Assembly: GCA_033296885.1 (NCBI GenBank)
Contig: MU863908.1
Location: forward strand, 62,001 to 126,000
Source of the DNA: Triangularia verruculosa
Taxonomy: Eukaryota; Ascomycota; Sordariomycetes; Sordariales; Podosporaceae
DNA length: 64,000 bases
Direction of reading: 5' to 3'
The notes under the pieces are model-generated. The model was given only the letters and a program-made list of their open reading frames with translations, was not told the DNA's origin and did no database searches. The first letter of the stretch is position 1. Each line of letters begins with the position of its first letter. Made by a program: the position numbers and the translations under genes. Shown here one piece after another: positions 32,724 to 43,091 of this stretch.

Positions 32724-33557
32724 ATGTCACGCGCAACGGTGCACAACGATGAGCAACAACTGCCAAAGCTCAGTCGCATGCGCTACCCGGACGCAGTCCA
32801 AGGAAAAGAACTCTACAATTTCTTCGGCAACCGCGTTATTGAAACCACCACCCCATCAGGAGTAGTGCTTGCCGTCAAGGTCAAGCCGCCGCAGTCATTC
32901 CACCGTTCCGAGGCAGAAATGATGCAGTACGCGGCATCAAACGGCGTCTTGGCACCCAACGTCCGCGGTGTCTACGACATTATCACCCACATGCCTCTCG
33001 CCCGTGTCATGGTGAGCGAACTGGTTCCAGGAGTCAGTCTTGACCAGATCTGGCATGACATGACCGATGCCGAGCAGTCAAGCATCAAAAAACAACTCCG
33101 CACCCAGTTTGAACGCATGCGCACTTGCAAACAACCTTTTATTGGTCGATTGGGCCGTCAACCAACACATGATAACTTCAATTCTCTCGGAAACAGTCAA
33201 ATGGGGCCGTTTAGCAGTGAAGAGGATTTTGATGAGTGGTGTTTGGCACGGTTGAGGGGCAATGCCCTGTCGAAGTGGAAGTGGAAGAAGTTTGTGGAAA
33301 AGGAGCGGCGGAGTTCTTCTGGCAATTTTGTCTTGACACACGGTGATTTGACGCCGAGGAATATCATGGTGAAAGATGGGGTTATTACGGGCATCATTGA
33401 CTGGGAAAGGAGTGGCTTTTTCCCCGAGTATGCGGAATATGCTTTTGCTATGAAGCTGTGTCATTCTCACGAGGATTGGTGGATCCCGGTTCTGAAGGAG
33501 GTTTTGCATCCGTGCTCGAAGGAGAGACTGGAGTTTACGGAGTTGATTGAGAGATAG
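32724..33557 (+). CDS. APH/choline-kinase-fold phosphotransferase (277 aa)
   Basis: A single-exon gene. The start is the ATG in accatgtcacgc. It has the aminoglycoside-phosphotransferase-like kinase fold: an N-lobe with VLAVKVKPP (lysine for ATP), a hinge VSELVPGVSLDQIW, the catalytic loop VLTHGDLTPRNIMV (Asp near residue 206) and the metal-binding IIDWERSGFFPEYAEYA (Asp near 227). All key residues are present, so activity is likely. This is a large fungal family of mostly unknown small-molecule or protein kinases. The likely location is the cytosol. Nothing nearby suggests a substrate. Confidence 0.88.
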   Translation: MSRATVHNDEQQLPKLSRMRYPDAVQGKELYNFFGNRVIETTTPSGVVLAVKVKPPQSFHRSEAEMMQYAASNGVLAPNVRGVYDIITHMPLARVMVSELVPGVSLDQIWHDMTDAEQSSIKKQLRTQFERMRTCKQPFIGRLGRQPTHDNFNSLGNSQMGPFSSEEDFDEWCLARLRGNALSKWKWKKFVEKERRSSSGNFVLTHGDLTPRNIMVKDGVITGIIDWERSGFFPEYAEYAFAMKLCHSHEDWWIPVLKEVLHPCSKERLEFTELIER

Positions 33558-34553
33558 AGTCTATAAGGGTCGCGTTCACTACAGGAGTTATGCACCGTCA
33601 TATGTGTCGGCCGCTTGTGATTACCCCTCAAATGTAGAGATTGTTGAACAACCTGGAATTGTCGCATGTCTATTGTTTATTACTCTCTGTTTCAAGAGTT
33701 TGCGTTGCATTTTTACATGCCAGATACTTTTGAGAACACGAACAGCCCGAGGGCTATCGAAGGAGCCAGGGATAATCATGCGCACATGATCATAATTCTG
33801 CATTCCGTTTGAAGCAGCAGGTCTGAGAATATCACTAACATGGAGCCAGAACTCCATTGCTGATCGAAAAATAACTTTCAGATCCACAATGGGATCGATG
33901 CTAGTGTCAGAAGTGGTAGCATTTCTCGAGGTCTGGCGGCGGCACAGATGCTGGGCCAGCGACGCACATATGCGTAGAACGGGCCGCAACGGCACCAGCA
34001 GTCTACCTACTAGGATTTGTGCCGCCCGTAACACATGGAAATGATAAGCGAAAGACTGAGCGAATCAGTCGGTTATGAACTCATCCCAGGTGGTGACCGA
34101 TGGGTTTATCTCCACATTCAATCGATCCTCTGTCTCGCCAGGCTGGCGTCCTACTATGACCGAGACCTGGAATGAAACTAATTATGGGTGATGTATAAGT
34201 AATTTGCTCCACCTGTAGGATTTTGGCCTCGCCATTTTGATTTGGGCTGCTAGCCAACTCACCTTCATCCTCCACCTTAGCCACCTGGACTCTGTTCGCG
34301 ATACTGGCACAATGTGAGGGCGACCTTGTTACAGACCTGGTCGTTGGTAACAATCGTACTCTTTCACTCATTGATATTGGACGAAATTGCAACGCTTTGA
34401 ATTGTATTTAAGATGCCTTCTTCTGTCCAACAGCAATCCAATTCATCATCCAGCAATCCAATACATTCATCACTACAGCTCGTTGACCGAAGCTTATCAA
34501 CACTTTCAACCTTTTAGCCCAAACTTGAACAAGTTTATATCAACACGATCACC
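33558..34553. other. Intergenic, 1 kb
   Basis: Only chance ORFs are present (largest 137 codons, minus strand, 33621-34034, no family likeness). The last 150 bases are pyrimidine-rich and lead to the ATG at 34554. Confidence 0.45.
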
Positions 34554-35378
34554 ATGTCTCGCCGATCCCACTCTTCTACCTCTAGCCGCTCGGCTGAGGC
34601 TCCCCGTCCTTCATCCAGGGAGAGCGCTTCTAGCCGTGGCTCCCTTCGCCCTTCCTCACGGGAGTCGGCACTCCGCCCTTCGTCGCGAGACTCCGAGGGC
34701 TCCCGTCACTCTTCCAGCTCCAGAGGATCGGCCGGCGTCCCCCGCCCCACGTCCCGTGACTCCAACGGCTCCCATCGATCTTCCAGCTCCAGGGACTCAC
34801 CCCGCCCAGCCTTTTCCAGCAATTCCAGCTCTTCAGTCAGCATCGACTACAACCGCCCTCGCCCTCTCTACCGCATCGGATGGGGAGGCAACACCACCGG
34901 CCACCAAGGCCTCTTCCTCCCCGACTACGACGGCAGCCCGGTCGGCACCCTTTACCACATCAACATCCAAAACGGCACCTCCAGCGGCACCGGCAGCAGG
35001 CAGGGCTACGAAGTGAGAGCCGACGGCTTCACCATGAGCAGTTCCAATGCTAGATCTGCCTTCCAGATCCACGGCGCGATGGTCACCAACAACATGGTTA
35101 GACGCGCTACCCAGAGCGTGTTTGACAATGGTGGGGATTACAACATGTTCATCAACAACTGCCAGCACTTCTGCTTGGAGGCAATTATTTATATGAACCG
35201 CATGTGGCCGGAGCATGTCGGGCCTGAGGCGATTGCGCATTTGCAGACGGATCGCCCGTCGACGATGGTGGCGATGACGACGATGATGGGGAGGAACAGA
35301 TCGAACCCTCAGCAGCCGCCTCCCCCGGCCCCCGGTCCTAGCAGCCGCAGCAGCCGTGATCGTTTCTCTATCAACTAA
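34554..35378 (+). CDS. SR-rich protein with papain-like/LRAT-type C-terminal domain (274 aa)
   Basis: A single-exon gene. Residues 1-95 are almost entirely Ser, Arg and Pro with imperfect repeats of the type RPSSRES and SRDSxGSxxSSSSR, clearly disordered. From about residue 105 the sequence is ordered: YRIGWGGNTTGHQGLFLP, GTLYHINIQ, then FINNCQHFCLEAI with the Cys near 203. A His in a GHxG-type strand followed by an N-C-x-H-F-C helix resembles the LRAT/NlpC-P60 papain-like fold, where His and Cys would be catalytic. This is inference from pattern. A proline/serine tail closes the protein. SR repeats often carry phosphorylation sites. Confidence 0.7.
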   Translation: MSRRSHSSTSSRSAEAPRPSSRESASSRGSLRPSSRESALRPSSRDSEGSRHSSSSRGSAGVPRPTSRDSNGSHRSSSSRDSPRPAFSSNSSSSVSIDYNRPRPLYRIGWGGNTTGHQGLFLPDYDGSPVGTLYHINIQNGTSSGTGSRQGYEVRADGFTMSSSNARSAFQIHGAMVTNNMVRRATQSVFDNGGDYNMFINNCQHFCLEAIIYMNRMWPEHVGPEAIAHLQTDRPSTMVAMTTMMGRNRSNPQQPPPPAPGPSSRSSRDRFSIN

Positions 35379-36021
35379 GGGTGATGATGGAATACGTGTG
35401 GAGGGATCGGGTACTTTGCATTTTGGATAGAGCTGAGGCTATTATGGCGTTGGGGAAGGCGCTTGGCGTGGATTGGTCTTCTGGATAAGAACTGTTTTGT
35501 GCTATTGGATTAGAAATAGGTAGCGAGGTATAATTCCATTGCGCTGTGCGCAATGATGAGCTGCATGTTGTTTCTCGGTCTTGTCCATTTGCTCTATGCG
35601 TGAACTGTCTGTCAATGAAGGGCACACCGCAGGACCTTTAGGATCAGCTCTCCTGCACTACAACAGCATCACAGCGGGCTAATATCTGCCCCTTGCATCG
35701 TTCATTTATCGAGACTGATTTTAGATCCCGCCACCAGGTCGCCATGCAGCTTCGTCCCGGCTTTGTGTATCCAACCGTGGACGACCCAATTAACCCGTCC
35801 ACATCAGCCGGCTGACAGTGCCCACAAGATCATCGCGACCAGGGCTGGTTAACGAGGTACCCCGCCGGTAAACTGTTGATATTCCATCAATGGCAACCCT
35901 TGGCGAACTGCCAGACCTTGGCAGGTGGGTCGTGGCCAGTGTATTGATATATAGCCATCAACAGTTGCACTTGGGAGTGGTGATGACACTTTCGTCCTAG
36001 GCGCAGGCTCTCCTCCACAAA
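35379..36021. other. Intergenic, 640 bp
   Basis: This contains the promoter of the GH115 gene. Regulatory sites cannot be named with confidence. Short minus-strand ORFs are treated as chance. Confidence 0.45.
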
Positions 36022-39000
36022 ATGCGGCTCTTTGGTTGGGTTTGGGCTGCCGCCGGCCTCTCTTTTCGGTGTGCTGCTTTACTGGAGGAGCGATTTGTTT
36101 CGTTTGAAGTCGATGACGATCCCGCTGTGGCAACCGCGCAGCTCAACATTGCCAATGCTCCCATTCTCGTGGCTGAGGATGACTTTAAGGGTGTTCACAT
36201 CGCGGCGAACAGCCTCGCTCGAGATCTTGAACAAATTACTGGAGTGCCGAGGAGCGTAGCCAATGCCACCTTCGCTAGCCTTTCGACCACTGCCGACCAA
36301 GGGCCGGTGATTATCGCTGGCTCAACAAATTCGTCGTTGATTCGCGACCTCTCATCTCAAGGTATCATCGACATATCGGATATTCAGGGAAAATGGGAGA
36401 CATTCAAGACAACCGCCGTGCAGCTACCCGGCAGCGGCCATGCACTGGTCATCGCAGGAAGCGACAAGAGAGGCGCCATCTTCGGCATCCACACCTTGGC
36501 AGAGCAATCCGGACAGTCTCCCTACCACTGGTTTGCTGATGTACCGGCACAAAAGCACTCGCAAATCTTTGCCCTCAACAAAACCACCGTTCATGGCGAA
36601 CCAACAGTCAGATACCGAGGGCTATTTATCAACGACGAAGAGCCAGCGTTAAACACTTGGTGGGCCCGTCAACACAACGCCACCCGCTACCCCCTCAACA
36701 CCGAATTTTATGCCCACGTCTTCGACCTGCTCCTTCGTCTCAAAGCCAACTACCTCTGGCCAGCGATGTGGAAATCCTGGACTCCCCCACCCGGAAATAT
36801 CTTCTTTACCGATGACCCTGGGAACCAGCAGCTGGCGGATGACTACGGCATTGTTATTTCGACCTCCCATCACGAGCCGATGCAGATGGCTACCAATGAG
36901 TGGAACGAAACTGAAAGAGGCTCATGGGATTGGTCAAAGAACAAAGCAAATGTCACCAAGTTCTTTGAAGAGGGCATTGCGCGTGCCGGGAAAAACGAGT
37001 CTTACTTCACGATTGGTATGAGAGGTCTTGGTGATGAGGCTGCCAACACTCAGAATGCTATCGAGATGCTGAAGGATGTGTTCGAGGTTCAGAGAGGAAT
37101 CATCAAAAAGTATCACGGTTCTGAGACGGCGGTCAACCAAGTGTGGGCGCTTTACAAGGAGGTGGCGTCTTATTATGACGCTGGCTTGAATCCAGACGAT
37201 GATATCACGCTTCTGTTCCCGGACGATAACCAGGGCAATATTTACCGCCTGCCCACTGGGAATGAGACGGAGCGGCCTGGTGGGACAGGCGTGTACTTCC
37301 ACTTCGAATACGTCGGTTTACCGAGATCGTATAAATGGCACAACACGAACAATCTGGGGAAGGTGTACAAGGAGCTTCTGCATTCTCATTTGAGGGGTGC
37401 GAACAGGATTTGGATCATGAATGTCGGGGATATCAAGCCGATGGAGTTGCCCCTGAACTTGGCCATGGACCTGGCTTGGAACGCCTCCAGTATCACATTC
37501 GACAGCATCCCAGCTTATCTCGCCCAGTATGCCGCGAGAGAGTTCGGCCCTGAGCACGCAGAGGAGATTGGTGATATCTTGATGGAGCACTCCCGGCTGG
37601 TGGGTCTACGGCGATACGAGCATATCACCCCAGCGACATTTTCCACCACGGCCTACTACGAAGCCGAAAGGATTCTTTCACGTTGGGATTATTTGTCTAC
37701 TCGCGTCAACAACATCACAGCCCTTCTCCCAACTGAGACCCGGCCGGCATTTTTTCAGCTGGTTGCCCAACCGGTCCTGTCAGGCGCAACGTTCGTCTCT
37801 GTTGTAATCAAGACAGCGTTCAACCTGCGATATGCCCGTGAGCGCCGGAATTCAGCCAATCTTCTCGCCTCCAGTGTCCTTGAGCACTTTGAGACCGCCT
37901 TTGACCTCATCGAAGAATGGGACTCAATGCTCGAAGGAAAATGGGCTGACATGATGTCCCAAGCCGTCTACGACGAGGTCGAAGAGCCCAAGATGTGGGC
38001 CAACCCAGCAAGAGATATCGTCTCCAACCTCTCGTACGTCCAGACCCGCCAAAACATGCAATTCTCCCTGGGCAACCTCGGTCTCTACGCTGAAGGGTCC
38101 TCATCCCCAGTTGAGCAAGGCCGTTGGGCCGAGTCCGTCGACGCCAGCATGCCCACCACCAACTTCGCGCCTCTCCTCCCCCAGCTCGACCCATTTGCCG
38201 CTTCTCAAGAAAGAATCGTGGAGGTCTTCCACCGAGGTGACCATCGAGTCCCACTAACCTGGACACTTGACCCCTGGGAAGAAACCTGGCTGCACATCAC
38301 CCCAACCAGCGGCGTGCTCAACTCAACCCACCCCGACGACAAAATCGTCCTCTCCATCCCCGACTGGTCAAAAGTCCCAGTTGAATACAACAGCACCATC
38401 GAAATCGGCGTCCGCTCCACACCCGCTCGATACCCCTACTTTGACCAAATCCGTCTTCCCATCCTCAATTTCCTCCCACCGAATACCTTTGAGGGATACC
38501 CTGAATCATCAGGGGGGTACATCTCGATAGAAGCACCGCACTTCTCGCCCAACTTCTCCACCCCAAACACCTCCGCCGTCCACTTCCTTCCCATCCCCAA
38601 CCTCGGAACACGCTCATCCACAGGAAGTGTAGCTCTCCGACCATTCCTCTCTGCCCGCGCAAATCTCACAAACGCCAGAGACGCCACCGCCGTGTACCCG
38701 ATCTATTTATTCTCCGACAGCCCCCTGGCATCAAAACACAACGTCACTGCCACTGTGTACATCAACGCCGGCCTTGACACCGATCCAAAGCTGAAAATGG
38801 AGTTCTCGCTTACGCTGGATGATCAACCGGCTAACTTCCAGCGGGTGCTAGGGGATTATGAGAAGAACCCTCACGCAGGTGACATCCCGCCTGAGTGGCT
38901 GCCGCACGTTGCGGATCAGGTCTGGACGAAGAAGGTGAATTTGGGGGAGGTGGGGGAGGGGAGACATGAGGTGGTTTGGAGGGTGAATTCGCCCGAGGTG

Positions 39001-39177
39001 TATCTGGAGAAGATTGTGGTTGATGTTAGGGGGGTGGTGAAGGAGAGTTATCTCGGGCCGGGGGAGACGAGGTGGGTGAATGCGACGGAGGACAGGAGGG
39101 CGGTGGGGGTGGGGCAGAGGAGGGGGAAGGGGAGGGGGTGGAGGCATGGGATGGCGCCGGGGGGGTTGTGGTTGTGA
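36022..39177 (+). CDS. Secreted GH115 xylan alpha-glucuronidase (1051 aa)
   Basis: A single-exon gene with a signal peptide (MRLFGWVWAAAGLSFRCAA). The sequence follows glycoside hydrolase family 115 along its length. An N-terminal domain has LARDLEQITG and GTDxRG-like VIAGSDKRGAIFGIHTLAEQSGQSPYHWFADVP. The TIM-barrel region has YRGLFINDEEPALNTWW, LLLRLKANYLWPAMW, GIVISTSHHEPMQMA, TIGMRGLGDEA and IWIMNVGDIKPMELP. A helical domain and C-terminal beta domains follow. Such enzymes remove (4-O-methyl)glucuronic acid side chains from xylan, so the organism degrades plant cell wall. Many N-x-S/T sites fit secretion. The last 35 residues are an unusual Arg/Gly-rich tail (RRGKGRGWRHGMAPGG) encoded by very G-rich DNA. 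Confidence 0.93.
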   Translation: MRLFGWVWAAAGLSFRCAALLEERFVSFEVDDDPAVATAQLNIANAPILVAEDDFKGVHIAANSLARDLEQITGVPRSVANATFASLSTTADQGPVIIAGSTNSSLIRDLSSQGIIDISDIQGKWETFKTTAVQLPGSGHALVIAGSDKRGAIFGIHTLAEQSGQSPYHWFADVPAQKHSQIFALNKTTVHGEPTVRYRGLFINDEEPALNTWWARQHNATRYPLNTEFYAHVFDLLLRLKANYLWPAMWKSWTPPPGNIFFTDDPGNQQLADDYGIVISTSHHEPMQMATNEWNETERGSWDWSKNKANVTKFFEEGIARAGKNESYFTIGMRGLGDEAANTQNAIEMLKDVFEVQRGIIKKYHGSETAVNQVWALYKEVASYYDAGLNPDDDITLLFPDDNQGNIYRLPTGNETERPGGTGVYFHFEYVGLPRSYKWHNTNNLGKVYKELLHSHLRGANRIWIMNVGDIKPMELPLNLAMDLAWNASSITFDSIPAYLAQYAAREFGPEHAEEIGDILMEHSRLVGLRRYEHITPATFSTTAYYEAERILSRWDYLSTRVNNITALLPTETRPAFFQLVAQPVLSGATFVSVVIKTAFNLRYARERRNSANLLASSVLEHFETAFDLIEEWDSMLEGKWADMMSQAVYDEVEEPKMWANPARDIVSNLSYVQTRQNMQFSLGNLGLYAEGSSSPVEQGRWAESVDASMPTTNFAPLLPQLDPFAASQERIVEVFHRGDHRVPLTWTLDPWEETWLHITPTSGVLNSTHPDDKIVLSIPDWSKVPVEYNSTIEIGVRSTPARYPYFDQIRLPILNFLPPNTFEGYPESSGGYISIEAPHFSPNFSTPNTSAVHFLPIPNLGTRSSTGSVALRPFLSARANLTNARDATAVYPIYLFSDSPLASKHNVTATVYINAGLDTDPKLKMEFSLTLDDQPANFQRVLGDYEKNPHAGDIPPEWLPHVADQVWTKKVNLGEVGEGRHEVVWRVNSPEVYLEKIVVDVRGVVKESYLGPGETRWVNATEDRRAVGVGQRRGKGRGWRHGMAPGGLWL

Positions 39178-39794
39178 GGGTGGTGAAGGGCGGGGTGGGA
39201 GATGTGGGAGATAAGTATCGGGTAGGTAGATAGTAAGATATGATCTTATTCTAATTGGCCTGATTGGGTAGTTATATTGGAGTGTCCTGACACTTGTGGA
39301 CGACATCTATGACCCCTGAATTACCCCTGAATTGCCCGCAGCGGTCATCATGAAAAGACATGCATCAACCACACAGAATAGCTTCATATTGCAATGCCCT
39401 GACGTGAAGCGAATGTAAAATCTTTCAATGCTGAACACTGTTCTCCACAGTTGCTCTTTGTCGCATGAATGGGCGCTCGTTGACTTCTTCGATAACATCA
39501 ATGTGTCCTGACTTATCTTGTCGCTCTATTGTTGACAATTGAGCTACCCCACCCTTTGTACTTGATGGGCCCTTTGAAGTCAAGTCTGAATGCAGACATG
39601 CCAATTGCATGCCTTTGTAACCTCGAAGCTCGGGAAGCTAGAACAAAAACACCACTCTTTGTTCTGGGCCGAGGACCAGTCAATGCATTCACGTACATAA
39701 TAAATCCCACCTCTAGTGTATCGTCAATGTCAAAACATCACCATTTTAATCGATCAAATGAAGAGTCACAATATTTGATATCCGTAAAGTCAAC
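39178..39794. other. Intergenic, 616 bp
   Basis: This contains the GH115 terminator side and the promoter of the large 2EXR gene. An ORF in another frame starting at 39529 overlaps the next gene and was rejected. Confidence 0.45.
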
Positions 39795-42419
39795 ATGGCC
39801 GATCAAACTCCTCCCAATCTTCCCAAAAGACCCGGAACGCCTAACCCGACGGGGTCTTCGTCAGGATGGCGTGAGAAGGACGCAATGGATATTGATACAA
39901 CTCCTGAGAAAGTCAAAGAACTCTCCGGAAGAGCTAAACAGGATAAAAAGAAGCCCAAACGTCGCCCTTCTGGATTACCAGCTGAAAGTGATGACGAAAA
40001 TAGCTCGCCGGAATACCACGGCCGAAAAGGCGTTAGACCCGTACAGTACAAACCTGTCAGCCGAGTACTATTTCAGAGAAGGCCACCAGACGTTCGTCCC
40101 GGTGTACCTCTGCCAACCTCTACCCCGGCGGAGCCTGAGGCCACCGGCGCTGGTCAAAAACGAAGGGGAGATGACCCACGCAGCTTTGCGCGGCCCAAGG
40201 CTCGAAGACGTCGTGTCGGCGCTGATGGGCGAGTCCAGGAGTATGATGTCGACGATCCCGAGGTCCCTCTTGCGCCTATAAAGCCGACACAATGGATCGA
40301 CGACGAGGATATGGACACTGAGAGGGAGGAGTCAGACGACGAGCCTGATCCCCCTTCGCCCACAGCAGGACGGGCAGTGAGAAAAATTTTGAAACCCACT
40401 GGCACGAAAAATACGTCTCGACTTGACAGACAGGCTCTCATGGCGGAGGCTGCCCGAGAGCGGCAAGAGTTTGAGGAGTTGCACAATGCATTCAGGGAGG
40501 TCAGCATCAACCAGTTGCACAGGGACTGGCAACCGGAGACTTCTGGGAGACCACCTCCCGCTCCGCCGGGTATTCCGCGCCCAAATATTGACTGGAATGC
40601 TCCGCTTGAGGAGGAGCCCATGGTTATCGATCCGCCGCCGCCAAGAGCGAAGATGTTGAAGATCTTGCGGGATGCAAAGAAGAGGCTTAAGGACCAGAAA
40701 GACAAGAAGAAAGGAAAGCAACAACAGGGTGAGGAAGAGGGAGAGGAAGAGGATGATGAGCTGATCTGGTCACCAACTGAGGAGGAAGAGTATACCAGTG
40801 ATGCAAACCTGTCCGATGGAAAGTACTATCACCCTTACCGCCCCCTGGTTAACAAGGGTATCAACCGCCACACGTCACCAGCTACTCGGGTTAAGGACGG
40901 CGCCGGTATCAGAAGCCCGCGGGCTCAGGAGAAGAAAGATAATTCAAAGCCAGACGGGACTCAGTATCATCCTTTCCGTCCACTTGTAAACCAGGGCATC
41001 AACCGCCACGCCCCTCAAGCTAGCAAAGACAAAAGTACTGGTGAGCATGGACCTCCTCCTTCTGCCCGTCCGACCCGACCAGTCGAGCCAGGCCAACCAT
41101 CCAAAGCTCCAACTCTTAAACGGGTACCTGGTAAAGAGGATCTTAAAGCTGCAGCCAAGAGAGTGCCGTCTTCCGGCCCCAGCTTGAAACGTGTACCCGG
41201 CGTGGAAAACCTCCATGACGCGTCAAAGAGAGTCACTTCCGCCGGATCCCTCAGACGGGTATCTGGTTTTGCAGACCTTCAAGCTCGGGCCGCACAAGAC
41301 GCCGCCTTCCACGCAACCCCGGCATTCACACCCAAGCCTGCAAGCCATGAGTTCACCGTCAAAAAGCGCAGGTCCTTCAGTATCCACGTGGACCCTCAGA
41401 CCGGTGTTGCTGATCTCTACTACAACACCACCTCCCCGCCCCGGGTCCCTGATCCCTACTACGACACCAACTCCCCGCCCCGGGCCGCCCCTGATCCCTA
41501 CTACGACACCATCTCCCCACCCCTCCGACGCACCGGTCACGTTACGAAGGTCAAGGCCGGATCAGGCCGCGTTTTCAGCAGTCGCTTCCGTAGACGAAAC
41601 GGAGAGAACTTCATCATGGCATTCCCCTACGACATCCGCTACCTCATCTACACGGCCGTCCTCCAAAGCGACGCCCGTCTAGTCAAAATCGGCCGCGGCG
41701 CACCGCTAATCACCGCAGGCCTGGACATCCCCCCATGCAACAACCAGATCCTGTTCACCAACCGAACCATCTACATGGAAACCTTCAGAATCTTCTACCG
41801 CATCAACACCTTCGAAATCAAAGTCAATTGGGAGCACTTCTTCGACCCCTTGTACTTCCTCCCGGCAGACTTTGGCAAAGCAGTCCGTAAAATCAACTTT
41901 GTCCACGACTTCAAGATCAACCCCAACCTAAAAGACACGCTCAACCTGATGAAAAAGGTTCCGGTGTTCTACCACTACCCCGAGGGCCCCTCCACACGAG
42001 TTCTCGATTTTGAGACATGGAAGGATATCCTCCGGAATCTGGACTACTGCCACATTGAATGGAAGATTGAAACCTGGGTGCGACACGCGCTTTGGGCGGG
42101 GGCTGATTTGGAGAAGCAGAACTTGACGAAGAAGGATATGTGGGATGGGTGGGATGGGATTTGGGTGGCGATTCAGATGTACAAGGCTACGCAAAAGGCT
42201 GGGAGTCAGAGGACGAGCAGTTATCTCTGTTACTGGGAGAGCTGGAGTGATCCGAGGTATGGGTTGAATAATGTCGAGACGGAGCATAGTTGCGGGGTTA
42301 GGTGCAAGTATATGGCGGATTTCTTCAAGAAGCTGTGGGAGGAGAATGTCGGGGCGGATTTTAACATGGAGGAGTATGAGCCTGAGGTGGCGCTGAGGAG
42401 ACTGCCGGGTGCGAGGTAG
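39795..42419 (+). CDS. Large 2EXR-type protein with long repetitive disordered N-terminus (874 aa)
   Basis: A single-exon ORF. The first 600 residues are disordered, charged and proline-rich, with three sets of internal repeats: two copies of a YHPxRPLVNxGINRH block (about residues 340 and 385), three copies of an (S/T)LKRVPGxExL block (about 440-500), and three DP/L-YY-DT/NTxSPP-type units (about 540-580). KKKPKRRPS and KARRRR patches could be nuclear signals. The last 270 residues begin FIMAFPYDIRYLIYTAVL and continue as a 2EXR-like domain (CNNQILFTNRTIYMETFRIFYRINTFEI). A similar domain stands alone at 3701-4708. Function is unknown. The repeats suggest binding of repeated partners, as inference. 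Confidence 0.75.
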   Translation: MADQTPPNLPKRPGTPNPTGSSSGWREKDAMDIDTTPEKVKELSGRAKQDKKKPKRRPSGLPAESDDENSSPEYHGRKGVRPVQYKPVSRVLFQRRPPDVRPGVPLPTSTPAEPEATGAGQKRRGDDPRSFARPKARRRRVGADGRVQEYDVDDPEVPLAPIKPTQWIDDEDMDTEREESDDEPDPPSPTAGRAVRKILKPTGTKNTSRLDRQALMAEAARERQEFEELHNAFREVSINQLHRDWQPETSGRPPPAPPGIPRPNIDWNAPLEEEPMVIDPPPPRAKMLKILRDAKKRLKDQKDKKKGKQQQGEEEGEEEDDELIWSPTEEEEYTSDANLSDGKYYHPYRPLVNKGINRHTSPATRVKDGAGIRSPRAQEKKDNSKPDGTQYHPFRPLVNQGINRHAPQASKDKSTGEHGPPPSARPTRPVEPGQPSKAPTLKRVPGKEDLKAAAKRVPSSGPSLKRVPGVENLHDASKRVTSAGSLRRVSGFADLQARAAQDAAFHATPAFTPKPASHEFTVKKRRSFSIHVDPQTGVADLYYNTTSPPRVPDPYYDTNSPPRAAPDPYYDTISPPLRRTGHVTKVKAGSGRVFSSRFRRRNGENFIMAFPYDIRYLIYTAVLQSDARLVKIGRGAPLITAGLDIPPCNNQILFTNRTIYMETFRIFYRINTFEIKVNWEHFFDPLYFLPADFGKAVRKINFVHDFKINPNLKDTLNLMKKVPVFYHYPEGPSTRVLDFETWKDILRNLDYCHIEWKIETWVRHALWAGADLEKQNLTKKDMWDGWDGIWVAIQMYKATQKAGSQRTSSYLCYWESWSDPRYGLNNVETEHSCGVRCKYMADFFKKLWEENVGADFNMEEYEPEVALRRLPGAR

Positions 42420-43091
42420 GTTGGTTGGGAGGGTTATTTGTAGTCGCGAAAGGTTTCTCGTAGCTAGAACTTTACGGTTTCTGTAGAGTTAGGAAATGTT
42501 ATGTTACTGTTGTTCATAAGACTGGGTGATTTGTGAGGGTGACTGTGGTCAGGGGCTAACTCAGGGGGTAAACATCGTGTGAGTGAAGGAGGGTTAGGGT
42601 TAGATGTACTAGATGATTCGCCGTTGTGTGCATCTCGGCTCCAATCATCAACCAGTGGACAGCTGCGAGAGCTAGTCATGAACGGTAGGCAATGGCGTTT
42701 GCAACGGATGTCTTGGCCTCAAGATCGAAATGGAAGGTGCAGCTGTCCTGTCCCACACAATCCGCGGGGGTGCATCAAGCGCGCACGCAATTTTGGGGAA
42801 GGCTGACGACTGAGACGCCAGGGAGGGAGGAGCAACACTGCTGCCCGACCGGAACCGGTGCTTTCCCTCTCACTTCCTTCTTCCCCAAATATTTCACCAT
42901 CTGCCGCGATGATGAAAGACGGTGGCGTTGTCTCGCACTCTTTCTTGGATGATGCCTTCTTCTCTATATGCTCTTCTTTGGATGTATGTACTGTACGCTA
43001 ACACGCCGGCATACCTCCGTCTCCCAAGCAGCCAGTACGTCACCTTTGATCCCAAACGCCATTAACGCCCAACCGACACTGATCGCCATGA
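42420..43091. other. Intergenic between convergent genes, 670 bp
   Basis: This holds the 3' regions of the 2EXR gene and the MFS gene. It includes a gggttagggttag stretch near 42591, two telomere-like units only, which is too short to mean anything. No gene was recognised. Confidence 0.45.

Noticed and set aside
34387..35016. 209-codon ORF in another frame with Ala/Pro/Thr-rich protein
   Set aside because: It overlaps the SR-rich gene; the frame at 34554 carries the conserved NCQHFC domain.
38848..39306. Proline/histidine-rich minus-strand ORF
   Set aside because: An antisense artefact of the G-rich 3' end of the GH115 gene.
39529..40281. 250-codon ORF overlapping the large 2EXR gene
   Set aside because: The 39795 frame continues for 874 codons with internal repeats and a recognisable domain; this one ends without likeness to anything.
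42591..42604. Telomere-like gggttagggttag
   Set aside because: Only two units, inside a normal convergent intergenic region; probably chance.
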